Positions 1-8,772 of a stretch of DNA of 64,000 nucleotides are shown one piece after another. Within the stretch, counting starts at the first letter, position 1, and every line of letters starts with the position of its first letter. The stretch spans positions 1 to 64,000 of the forward strand of contig NZ_JACVQB010000003.1 of the NCBI RefSeq assembly GCF_018881575.1. The letters are read 5' to 3'. Made by a program: the position numbers and the translations under genes. Origin of the DNA: Polynucleobacter sp. UK-Kesae-W10 (GTDB taxonomy: Bacteria; Pseudomonadota; Gammaproteobacteria; Burkholderiales; Burkholderiaceae). Below the pieces are notes generated by a model. The model searched no databases. It saw only the letters and a list, made by a program, of their open reading frames with translations, and was not told the origin of the DNA.

Positions 1-1
1 A

Positions 2-127
2 GCCGAATTACTCCGCCAAGCGATGCTCAACCAGATTGATCAAGGCGGTATGAGTGAGGGCGGGAGTATGAAATACGCCTATGCTCACCCCTTGTTCTGG
101 GCTCCCTTCGTGGTTGTAGGGGATTGA
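2..127 (+). CDS. CHAT-domain protein, C-terminal fragment
   Basis: This is an open reading frame entering from the left edge and ending at a TGA at 125-127; about 41 codons are visible. The end reads HPLFWAPFVVVGD, a tail typical of CHAT (caspase HetF-associated with TPRs) peptidase-like domains. The catalytic His and Cys regions lie outside the window, so activity cannot be judged. CHAT proteins are often TPR-fused and are predicted cysteine peptidases or scaffolds. The assignment rests on this short tail only. Confidence 0.6.
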   Translation, partial: AELLRQAMLNQIDQGGMSEGGSMKYAYAHPLFWAPFVVVGD

Positions 128-244
128 TTTGGTAGACAGATCTCAATAAATTAATTCAATCGCCAGAAAATCTATAAATATTAAATATAAAAGTTGTTTT
201 CGATTGTTCTAGGACATTCCGCTAATAAGGAATAGCATTGCGGC
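128..244 (+). promoter_or_regulatory. AT-rich leader of the winged-helix gene with a small inverted repeat
   Basis: This gap is clearly more AT-rich than its neighbours. It contains the inverted repeat ATTCC (216-220) / GGAAT (229-233) a few bases before the ATG at 245. Because the next gene encodes a winged-helix DNA-binding protein, an autoregulatory operator is possible, but no convincing -35/-10 pair was identified. Confidence 0.25.
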
Positions 245-586
245 ATGTCAAAAAATTTGTCAGATTACCTGCATTACGCGCAGTCGGTTCACAAGGTAAA
301 TGATCGATACAAGATCGTTGACTGCAAGGAACTGCTAGTTCTAGAGGCGGTATTAGGCGCCTACATAAACCAGGAAGAGTTTGCCGTCCTGGATTTAATT
401 TTGCAAAAGAAAATTGCCTCTCAAGCAACCTTGCATTCTGTAATGAAAGGCTTAATTGCTAAAAAGCTGATCAAAACTGAGACCAGCAAAACAGATGGTC
501 GCCGTAAGCATGTACTGCCGACGAAGCTCGGTCTTAATTGGCTTGGTGATCACGCTGATTTATTAACCAATATACGTAAAAAGTAA
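245..586 (+). CDS. Winged-helix (MarR-like) transcriptional regulator
   Basis: A 113-residue protein with a winged-helix layout. A helical N-terminus is followed by a helix-turn-helix-like stretch around residues 55-78 (SQATLHSVMKGLIAKKLIK). A charged wing TSKTDGRRKHVLPT then matches the MarR pattern of D-x-R-x-K followed by a PT-x-x-G helix start. It is shorter than typical MarR proteins (about 140-150 residues), lacking most of the C-terminal dimerisation helix. Its TAA stop overlaps the ATG of the next gene (TAATG at 584-588), indicating translational coupling. Ligand and target are unknown. The DNA-binding fold is fairly sure, the exact family less so. Confidence 0.6.
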   Translation: MSKNLSDYLHYAQSVHKVNDRYKIVDCKELLVLEAVLGAYINQEEFAVLDLILQKKIASQATLHSVMKGLIAKKLIKTETSKTDGRRKHVLPTKLGLNWLGDHADLLTNIRKK

Positions 587-897
587 TGCCAAAGCAGTTT
601 TATGTTGGCATGCTGTTGATTTTGGTAGGGTTCTTCACCCAATCCTTTTCCTATGCTCAATCCGCCAAAGGCGAAGGTGTAACTTGCTACAAAGAGGCCA
701 TCAAAGAACCCTCTGTGTTTTATGGCAATGCGGGGGATGTCTTTACGCTCTTTGATAACACGACGTGGAAAGTTATTTCAGGCGGTCAGTACGAATACGT
801 ACCATCACGCTACAAAGACGTTTTGATTTGCCCAACGGTTGAAAAGTTAATCATCGGCAATCGCGCACTGGCGATTTCTAAATCAAGCACGCATTAA
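586..897 (+). CDS. Small secreted protein of unknown function
   Basis: A 103-residue protein not recognised by family. Residues 1-25 look like a Sec signal peptide: Lys3, a hydrophobic core MLLILVGFF, and a likely cleavage after SYAQS or nearby. The mature part of about 78 residues has two Cys (near 34 and 82) that could form a disulfide in the periplasm, and aromatic-rich beta-like segments such as TTWKVISGGQYEYVPSRYK. The start overlaps the stop of the upstream winged-helix gene, so the two are co-expressed. The 3' end overlaps the convergent thiE end by 15 bp. Confidence 0.6.
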   Translation: MPKQFYVGMLLILVGFFTQSFSYAQSAKGEGVTCYKEAIKEPSVFYGNAGDVFTLFDNTTWKVISGGQYEYVPSRYKDVLICPTVEKLIIGNRALAISKSSTH

Positions 898-1809
898 TTC
901 TTGTAAGTGCTGTACGGCTGTCTTAGGATCTTTTGCTTGAGTAATGGCCCTAACGACAGCTACAGAACCAACGCCACTTTTTGCTACTGCATGAATGCTA
1001 TCTTGATCAATGCCACCTATGGCAACCAAGGGGTAGTGACTCATGAGCTTGGCGTATTGATAGAGTCTTCCTAGGCCCTGAGGGGCTGTAGGCATCTTCT
1101 TTAAATTGGTTGGAAAAACCGCCCCCATTGCAATATAGCTTGGGCAAAAACGATCGGCGTAGGCTAATTCAGCATAACCATGGGTGCTCAGCCCCAATCT
1201 AAGGCCCGCTTCACGGATGCGATCCATATCGGCAGTGGCAATATCTTCTTGGCCCAAATGAACGCCATAGGCCTCTGCATCGATAGCCTCCTCCCAGTAA
1301 TCATTAATAAAGAGGAGGGTCTTGCTACCTTCCGTTGCTTTGACAGACTCTTTAATTTGTTTACGGATTTTGTAGCGATCTTCCGATTTGAAGCGTAGTT
1401 GCACGGTCGGAATTTCTGCTTCGACCATACGCTTTACCCAGTCTGCGTCAGGCATTACGCCATAGAGGCCCAAACGCTTTGGACATTCTTTAAACGCTTT
1501 GGGATTCATATTGCGCGTCCACGGCAGTAAATCAAAATGCTCTGGTCGGCTAGGCCATTTAAAAGGATTAAAGCCGCCATCTTGCAAGGCCATCCGTGAC
1601 CAAGCTTTCCCTAATGTTTTGGCATCCGCTTCAATAAAGCCCATTTCAATCGCAGCCAATGCACCCGCCAATTCATAATGATCAGCAGCTGCCTCGTTAT
1701 CAATCCGAGGAGGCGGTGAACTCATTGAGAATGTCGGCAAGGGAATGCACAAGTCATCATTGCGGTGGGCTGCAATAATTTGATCGGCAAGGTCGCGAAT
1801 CAGACTCAT
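883..1809 (-). CDS. thiE: Thiamine-phosphate synthase with N-terminal extension
   Basis: ThiE joins the pyrimidine (HMP-PP) and thiazole phosphate to give thiamin monophosphate. Residues from about 110 onward form the TIM-barrel enzyme. Visible motifs are QLRFK, LFINDYW, GVHLGQED, GLSTHG, the phosphate loop YIAMGAVFPT, and PLVAIGGI near the end. The protein is 308 residues against about 210 for ordinary ThiE. The extra N-terminal 105-110 residues (Pro-rich, then helical) match no domain I recognise; longer ThiE proteins occur in betaproteobacteria. It is the last gene of the thiC operon, 45 bp after thiG, so it should be under the TPP riboswitch. Confidence 0.9.
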   Translation of the reverse strand: MSLIRDLADQIIAAHRNDDLCIPLPTFSMSSPPPRIDNEAAADHYELAGALAAIEMGFIEADAKTLGKAWSRMALQDGGFNPFKWPSRPEHFDLLPWTRNMNPKAFKECPKRLGLYGVMPDADWVKRMVEAEIPTVQLRFKSEDRYKIRKQIKESVKATEGSKTLLFINDYWEEAIDAEAYGVHLGQEDIATADMDRIREAGLRLGLSTHGYAELAYADRFCPSYIAMGAVFPTNLKKMPTAPQGLGRLYQYAKLMSHYPLVAIGGIDQDSIHAVAKSGVGSVAVVRAITQAKDPKTAVQHLQELMRA

Positions 1810-1854
1810 TTAATTGGTTTCATATTTTTTGATCTAGACATAGCTTAGTGCAAC

Positions 1855-2673
1855 TTAAGCTTGATGCCAAAAAGGGGTGCCCACTAATGGGGTGCTTGCC
1901 TGCGCAGATTCCTGAGGTTTCATGGCGCCAGAGAGATAAGCAGTACGGCCAGCGTCGACCGCCATTGCAAAAGATCGTGCCATGGCAATGGGGTCGTTTG
2001 CTAAAGCTACAGCAGTATTAAGTAGGACTCCATCAAAGCCCCATTCCATTACGCTGCAAGCATGAGAAGGTAAACCCAGGCCGGCATCCACAATGAGAGG
2101 CACTTTTATGCGATCACGCAATAATTTCATGGCGTAGGGATTGAGCGGACCTTGGCCTGTGCCAATGGGGGCGGCCCAGGGCATGATGGCTTGGCAACCT
2201 ACATCTACTAGACGCTGACACAAAATCAGATCCTCTGTGCAATATGGGAGAACTTTAAATCCATCTCGAATGAGCGTTTGCGCAGTCTCTACTAGGCGTA
2301 GCGTATCTGGTTGTAATGTGTAGTCATCGCCAATGAGTTCTAACTTAATCCAATCGCTTTCAAAAACCTCGCGCGCCATTTGAGCTGTGGTGATGACTTC
2401 TTGGGGGCTATGACATCCCGCTGTATTGGGCAGGACGGGTACTGCCATCTTCTTTAAAAGATCCCAAAAACCGCTATGTGCTTCAGTGGTGCTTGTGCCC
2501 TGGCGCCGCAAACTTACGGTGATCATGGCGGGTTTAGCCAGTTCCACTGCATTCTCAAGAACTTGTGGCGATGGGTAGCGTGAGGTACCCAAAAGTAAGC
2601 GGCTCGGAAAGCTCTCGCCATACAAGATTAATGGGTCAGCGTTATTCAAGTTGCTTGGTAAAGGAGCAGTCAT
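1855..2673 (-). CDS. thiG: Thiazole synthase
   Basis: ThiG builds the thiazole phosphate carboxylate from deoxyxylulose 5-phosphate, dehydroglycine and sulfur carried by ThiS. It is a 272-residue TIM barrel. The Schiff-base lysine is Lys110 in WIKLELIGD, and the N-terminal LLLGTSRYPS and TVSLRRQ segments are characteristic. The C-terminal phosphate-binding part contains PLIVDAGLGLPSHA and GVLLNTAVA. The gene follows thiS by 17 bp in the thi operon. Because ThiO is encoded here, dehydroglycine should come from glycine oxidation rather than from tyrosine through ThiH. Confidence 0.95.
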   Translation of the reverse strand: MTAPLPSNLNNADPLILYGESFPSRLLLGTSRYPSPQVLENAVELAKPAMITVSLRRQGTSTTEAHSGFWDLLKKMAVPVLPNTAGCHSPQEVITTAQMAREVFESDWIKLELIGDDYTLQPDTLRLVETAQTLIRDGFKVLPYCTEDLILCQRLVDVGCQAIMPWAAPIGTGQGPLNPYAMKLLRDRIKVPLIVDAGLGLPSHACSVMEWGFDGVLLNTAVALANDPIAMARSFAMAVDAGRTAYLSGAMKPQESAQASTPLVGTPFWHQA

Positions 2674-2690
2674 AGATTTTGGATGCAGGA

Positions 2691-2888
2691 TTAACCGCCA
2701 GTAACGGGAGCGATTACTTCAATCTGATCATTCTCTTTTAAAGGATGTTGAGCGTATTTTGTCTTTGGAACAAAATGCAAGTTCACAGCAACTGCGTATG
2801 GAGGCTTCGCATCAATTGCCATGAGCGCATCAGAAACCATGCTCTGGTTTGGTAGCTCATATTCAATTTGATTAACGATTACGCGCAT
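2691..2888 (-). CDS. thiS: Sulfur carrier protein
   Basis: A 65-residue ubiquitin-fold carrier ending in VTGG; the terminal Gly-Gly is adenylated and converted to a thiocarboxylate that donates sulfur to ThiG. Length and the conserved VAVNLHFVPK strand fit the family. Its start overlaps the thiO end by 10 bp. No thiF adenylyltransferase is seen in the window, so activation must depend on a gene elsewhere. Confidence 0.93.
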   Translation of the reverse strand: MRVIVNQIEYELPNQSMVSDALMAIDAKPPYAVAVNLHFVPKTKYAQHPLKENDQIEVIAPVTGG

Positions 2889-4027
2889 AGACTTGTTTCG
2901 AAGCTATTGTTATTCATACTGGAGATCGTTAAACCCAATTCCAGTGCGGTATTACTTTGCCCTTGCTCTAAAAGCTCTAGCGCAGAATCTAATACTGCTG
3001 GAGAAATCATAAAGCCGTGGCGATAGAGGCCATTGATTAAGATCAAATCGGCCAACCCTTTGTCTTTATTCACCCGAATTTCAGGAAGATTATTTTTCAG
3101 GGTGGGGCGGCATTGTGTAGCCATTTCTAAAATACGGGCTTCTGCAAAGCCACTATGTACGGTATAGACGGCGCTCAAGAGCTCCATAGCGGAGCGCACA
3201 CTCATCTCAGAGGTATCGTCTGATTCAATTTCCGTCGCGCCAACAACATAGACATCATTTTCTTTGGGTGCAATGTAGATTGGGTAACGCGGGTGAATCA
3301 AGCGCGTTGGTCTACGCAATTTGACTTCTGGTGCATATAGGCGAATTACTTCACCACGGACGCCGCGCAAAGTATTGGGGTGATCATTCCAATGCGCTTT
3401 GGCACCATTACCGCGACAATCAATCACCGCATCATATCCACTGGTGTGACGCAACTGCTCCGGATCGACTGCGTGATCCCAATGACACAGCACTTTTAAG
3501 TGGCGACACTCATTTAGTAAGGCAGCGAGTAATTGGCGATTATCCAATTGCCCCTCATGCGGTAAAAACAAGCCCTGCATAAAGCGATCAGCAACACCGG
3601 GTTCTAGATGGCGAAGTTCTTGGTCGGAGAGTTTTTGCGGCAGTGTCAGCAAAGAGTTGTGCAGGCAATTTTTTTCAAGGTGCTTTGTAAATCGCTCAGC
3701 TTCGCTTGCATCCTGGCGGTGCCACAAGATTAAAGTGCCATCCTGTTGAAAAAATACAGGAGTAGAGAGTTTGCCAAGCAATTCTTTCCAGCGCGGCAAA
3801 CTGTGGATACCCATACGCACTACCGAATCTTCGGTGATTGTGGATTCTGCTAAGGGCGCAAGCATAGCAGCGGCGATGCGAGCGGCCGAACCGCTGGCAT
3901 CTGCTGGCCCACGATCAAAAAGGTCGACCCGTGCTCCACGCTGCGCGAGTGCCACTGCCAGTAACCGACCCATTAGGCCGGCACCGACAATGGCGTACTT
4001 GCGTTGCGAGAAGAAGGATTGACCCAT
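2879..4027 (-). CDS. thiO: Glycine oxidase (FAD-dependent)
   Basis: A 382-residue DAO-family flavoenzyme that oxidises glycine to dehydroglycine for thiazole synthesis. The Rossmann GxGxxG (YAIVGAGLMGRLLA) is at the N-terminus, followed by the acidic strand end DLFDRG. The FAD/substrate domain includes RGVRGEVIRLYAPE and, near the C-terminus, INGLYRHGFMISP, which matches the ThiO signature G-x-x-R-H-G. The gene lies between thiC (17 bp upstream) and thiS (overlapping). Confidence 0.92.
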   Translation of the reverse strand: MGQSFFSQRKYAIVGAGLMGRLLAVALAQRGARVDLFDRGPADASGSAARIAAAMLAPLAESTITEDSVVRMGIHSLPRWKELLGKLSTPVFFQQDGTLILWHRQDASEAERFTKHLEKNCLHNSLLTLPQKLSDQELRHLEPGVADRFMQGLFLPHEGQLDNRQLLAALLNECRHLKVLCHWDHAVDPEQLRHTSGYDAVIDCRGNGAKAHWNDHPNTLRGVRGEVIRLYAPEVKLRRPTRLIHPRYPIYIAPKENDVYVVGATEIESDDTSEMSVRSAMELLSAVYTVHSGFAEARILEMATQCRPTLKNNLPEIRVNKDKGLADLILINGLYRHGFMISPAVLDSALELLEQGQSNTALELGLTISSMNNNSFETSLCA

Positions 4028-4044
4028 TGCGCTTTCTCTAAAAA

Positions 4045-6013
<1,969 letters not shown>

Positions 6014-6031
6014 GAAACCGGGTGTCGGTCT

Positions 6032-6122
6032 GATGTAACTCCCCACGCCAGCATTACCTGGATCGGGTTCTAGGGTCTTTCTCAGCGCCTCTATGCAAAT
6101 TCTGCATTCGAGGGCACCCCTG
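6032..6122 (-). promoter_or_regulatory. TPP (THI-box) riboswitch
   Basis: Read on the minus strand, this has the conserved THI-box core in order: GGGGTGCCC, GCTGAGAAAGACCC, AACCCGATCCAGGTAAT, GCTGGCGTGGGGAGT. These are the P1/P2 strand, the CUGAGA pyrimidine-sensing loop and the P4/P5 pyrophosphate-sensing helix of the TPP aptamer. It sits about 45 nt before thiC, the standard place in Gram-negatives. TPP binding should repress the thiC-thiO-thiS-thiG-thiE operon. Confidence 0.95.
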
Positions 6123-6216
6123 TTTCATCCTTAGGACAGATTTAACCACGAATCGGTGGTTTGGCACATGATGCCGATCAAGACCGCTTAAAGGGCTAGC
6201 TCAGCGGTCAGTAAGC

Positions 6217-7080
6217 CTACTTATTGCGTCGCAATATGAAGTCGGCTGTCACAAAGGCAGCATCGCTCGTAAATTCATCTGCCAGGATGCGGGCTGCAGC
6301 TTCGGCATAGGAAACCTCGATAAAACCGCTCACTTCACCATCATGGTTGGTGGGAATGAAGTTGTGAGGCAGCTCTAAATCGTAAATAAATAATTGCTCA
6401 TCATGAAAGCCGCGACCGGGAACGGGTCGACGCATATGAATGCGTCCAACAGGTTCGATTTCACTCGCAATTTGCTCTGGCACCCCAGCTTCTTCCCAGA
6501 GTTCACGTCGTGCACATACCCACGGCGTTTCATCAGCTCCAATACCGCCGGCTGCAATGTTGTCAAGCTTGCCAGGATCGGTTGATTTAGATTCGCTGCG
6601 TCTTCCTAACCAAATGCGCTGCTCATGGCTATAGCCATTGATGTGCGTTGCCATGCTGCGAAAACCAAAGGTACGAAATGCGGCGCGTTCTAGGCGAAAG
6701 TATTGATGACCATTTTGATCTACCCAAGCAAAGTCTTCGTTGCGCCAACCGGGAATGAATCCTCCAATACGTATGCGATCTGCCAACTGGTGCAAGCTTG
6801 CCGAGAGTGCACGGGGTTTTGCGTTCGCAATATGGAGTTGATCATGCGTTAAGGAAATCAGCGGGATGGATTCCTTTTTTAAGGAGTCTTGTAAGAAGGG
6901 AATGAAGTCTGGACTGAGATAGCCAATGATTTGCGCATCAGAGCCTCCCTTGGAGAAATAAATCGGCAGGTAATCGGCAGGTGCGGGCCTAGCCGCGTTT
7001 TGAAGCATTTCCTCTAGGGCTGCAATCGTGCTGGTCGATAAAGATGTCATTGCTGCAAGTGTAAGGGAACTTACCGCCAT
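6217..7080 (-). CDS. DUF4743/Nudix hydrolase, probable thiamin-diphosphate damage clearance
   Basis: A 287-residue protein. Residues 20-125 match the DUF4743 N-terminal region found with Tnr3-type Nudix enzymes. Residues 178-200 form a perfect Nudix box (G-x5-E-x7-REL-x-EE-x-G-V: GGIGADE, then RRELWEEAGV). Characterised relatives, such as the Nudix part of yeast thiamin pyrophosphokinase, hydrolyse oxidised toxic forms of thiamin diphosphate to monophosphates. The position immediately upstream of the TPP riboswitch and thi operon, same strand, supports this role. An alternative start is Met11; neither start has a clear Shine-Dalgarno. Substrate is inferred. Confidence 0.8.
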   Translation of the reverse strand: MAVSSLTLAAMTSLSTSTIAALEEMLQNAARPAPADYLPIYFSKGGSDAQIIGYLSPDFIPFLQDSLKKESIPLISLTHDQLHIANAKPRALSASLHQLADRIRIGGFIPGWRNEDFAWVDQNGHQYFRLERAAFRTFGFRSMATHINGYSHEQRIWLGRRSESKSTDPGKLDNIAAGGIGADETPWVCARRELWEEAGVPEQIASEIEPVGRIHMRRPVPGRGFHDEQLFIYDLELPHNFIPTNHDGEVSGFIEVSYAEAAARILADEFTSDAAFVTADFILRRNK

Positions 7081-7227
7081 TGGTGATAGTTAAAAGGGCC
7101 CCAATACCACAAATTATTCAAAAACTTAGTAAGAAAATGCAGATGGATATATCGGATTTCTTGCACAGAAATTAAGCACGCCAGGTCAGTCTATACAAAT
7201 CCACGACTTACGAAAACTTTTGCCGAT

Positions 7228-7250
7228 TTATCCACATAGCCTGTGGATAA
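7228..7250. promoter_or_regulatory. Inverted pair of perfect DnaA boxes
   Basis: TTATCCACA at 7228-7236 and its exact reverse complement TGTGGATAA at 7242-7250, separated by TAGCC. Both 9-mers fit the consensus DnaA box TTATNCACA. The pair is intergenic, 15 bp past the 3' end of tRNA-Arg, so as RNA it could also form a 9-bp hairpin, but no U-tract follows. Around it the 185-bp gap holds no gene. Function (DnaA titration, replication control or tRNA 3' processing) is unproven. Confidence 0.5.
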
Positions 7251-7265
7251 GTTCGCCAATCAAAG

Positions 7266-7340
7266 TGGTCCCGCCGACAGGAATCGAACCTGTATCCCAC
7301 GCTTAGGAGGCATGTGCACTATCCATTGTGCTACGGCGAG
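7266..7340 (-). tRNA. tRNA-Arg (anticodon CCT)
   Basis: On the minus strand the 7-bp acceptor CTCGCCG/CGGCGGG (one U-G pair) closes a full cloverleaf. The D arm is GCAC...GTGC, the anticodon stem CATGC/GCGTG has loop CTCCTAA giving anticodon CCT, and the T arm contains GGTTCGATTCC. The discriminator is A and the 3' CCA is encoded (7266-7268). It reads the AGG codon. Confidence 0.95.
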
Positions 7341-7381
7341 TATCAATAGTTAAATGTGTTAGGAAACTATGTGACAAGCAT

Positions 7382-7537
7382 TTATTGCCAACCACACAGC
7401 GCCCAAACTTGATTGGTAATAGCCACCATCATATCGGGTGCGTAATACGCTGAAAAAATCAACAGCAAAGCAAATGCAGCAAAGCCATAAGCAATGAGTT
7501 TCCAGAATGAGATATTGCGTGACTTAGTCTTGGACAT
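7382..7537 (-). CDS. 51-residue membrane protein
   Basis: A small open frame beginning MSKTKSRNISFWK, 2 bp after the stop of the MFS gene. A basic N-terminus (Lys/Arg-rich, first 13 residues) is followed by one hydrophobic span of about 20 residues (LIAYGFAAFALLLIFSAYY) and an aromatic tail ending WALCGWQ. This is the shape of a single-pass inner-membrane microprotein with N-terminus inside. The frame can be opened upstream into the MFS gene, but that part has the look of an out-of-frame shadow. No function is assigned. Confidence 0.45.
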   Translation of the reverse strand: MSKTKSRNISFWKLIAYGFAAFALLLIFSAYYAPDMMVAITNQVWALCGWQ

Positions 7538-7539
7538 TT

Positions 7540-8772
7540 TTAAGCATTGGCAACACGATGAATGGCGCGCTCTTTTACAGGAAGATTGACCAAGCAGGCA
7601 AATACACCTAATGCAATCGCAATTTGCCAAACAATTAAATAGGACCCAGTGTGATCATACAAGTAGCCACCCAAAAAAGCGCCACAGAAACTGCCCAGTT
7701 GATGCGAGAAGAAGATGAGGCCGGACAACATGGTTAGGTATTTGACGCCAAAGATTTGCGCCACGATGCCGTTAGTCAATGGAATCGTAGAGAGCCATAA
7801 AAAGCCCATGATTGCTGCAAAGATGTAAGTGCTAGTTGGACTTAGCGGCAGCAAAACAAAGGCGGTAATCGCAACCGAGCGTCCTAGGTAGATCGCAGAG
7901 AGCAGGTAGCGTTTCGGTAAGCGTTGCCCTAGCATGCCTGCACTATAGGTGCCAAAAATATTAAATAAGCCAATTAAGGCTAGGGCGGTTGTAGCAACGG
8001 CTGGCGCTCCCACAGCGGGATAGATTGCGGAGAGATCTTTGAGATAGGGTGCTAAATGCACCGCGATAAATACCACCTGAAAGCCGCACACAAAATATCC
8101 CAGCGTCAAAAAGCGAAAGCTAGGATTGCTGATTGCTTCCTTGAGGGCTTCTTTAATTGTTTGATCGCCTAAGGTGTGATTGTATACAAAATTTTTCTCC
8201 CGCAACATAAACGCAGTCGGGATCATCAAGCTCGCCATCAGGCCTAAGAGTAGTAATGCATCTTGTGCGCCAAAGCTACTAAGTAATCCCTGTTCAGTAG
8301 GGATCATTAAAAATTGACCAAAGGATCCTGCCGCCGCCGCAATTCCCATTGCCCATACTCGTTTATCAGCCGGCACATTGCGCCCTAGGATTCCGTACAC
8401 CACGCTATAGGTGGTAGCGGTTTGCGCTAAGCCGATGAGTAAACCGCCGGCTAAGGTGAAATTGAGGGCATCTGTAGAAACTGCCATGCCGGCCAATCCC
8501 AGCGCATAGAGTGCGCCACCGGCAACCATGATTTTGAATGCACCATAGCGATCCGCTAATGCGCCAGTGATCGGTTGCACTGCACCCCAAATCAGATTTT
8601 GCAAGGCAATGGTGAGGGCAAAGGTTTCTCGTCCCCAGCCATTTGCCATTGTGATTGGCAGGTTAAATAAGCCAAAACCATGTCGAATACCCATGGAGAG
8701 GGTTACCATTAGTCCGCCAAAAATCAGCACTTGCTGCATAGAGAGTGAAGCCTTTGGGGCGGCGGAGTTCAT
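7540..8772 (-). CDS. Major facilitator superfamily transporter
   Basis: A 410-residue, probably 12-TM permease. The first half contains GALADRYGAFKIM, the loop 2-3 MFS signature (GxLADRxG). The C-terminal half contains GMLGQRLPKRYLL, the repeated loop 8-9 motif. Its start codon overlaps the stop of the upstream CoA-transferase gene (TAATG on the minus strand), so the two are coupled. By analogy with oxalate/formate-type antiporter families and the CoA-transferase partner it may import an organic acid, but the substrate cannot be read from the sequence. Confidence 0.85.
   Translation of the reverse strand: MNSAAPKASLSMQQVLIFGGLMVTLSMGIRHGFGLFNLPITMANGWGRETFALTIALQNLIWGAVQPITGALADRYGAFKIMVAGGALYALGLAGMAVSTDALNFTLAGGLLIGLAQTATTYSVVYGILGRNVPADKRVWAMGIAAAAGSFGQFLMIPTEQGLLSSFGAQDALLLLGLMASLMIPTAFMLREKNFVYNHTLGDQTIKEALKEAISNPSFRFLTLGYFVCGFQVVFIAVHLAPYLKDLSAIYPAVGAPAVATTALALIGLFNIFGTYSAGMLGQRLPKRYLLSAIYLGRSVAITAFVLLPLSPTSTYIFAAIMGFLWLSTIPLTNGIVAQIFGVKYLTMLSGLIFFSHQLGSFCGAFLGGYLYDHTGSYLIVWQIAIALGVFACLVNLPVKERAIHRVANA

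Noticed and set aside
7266-7340. tRNA-Arg as an integration site for a mobile element
   Set aside because: No integrase, direct repeat or compositional shift was seen on either side.
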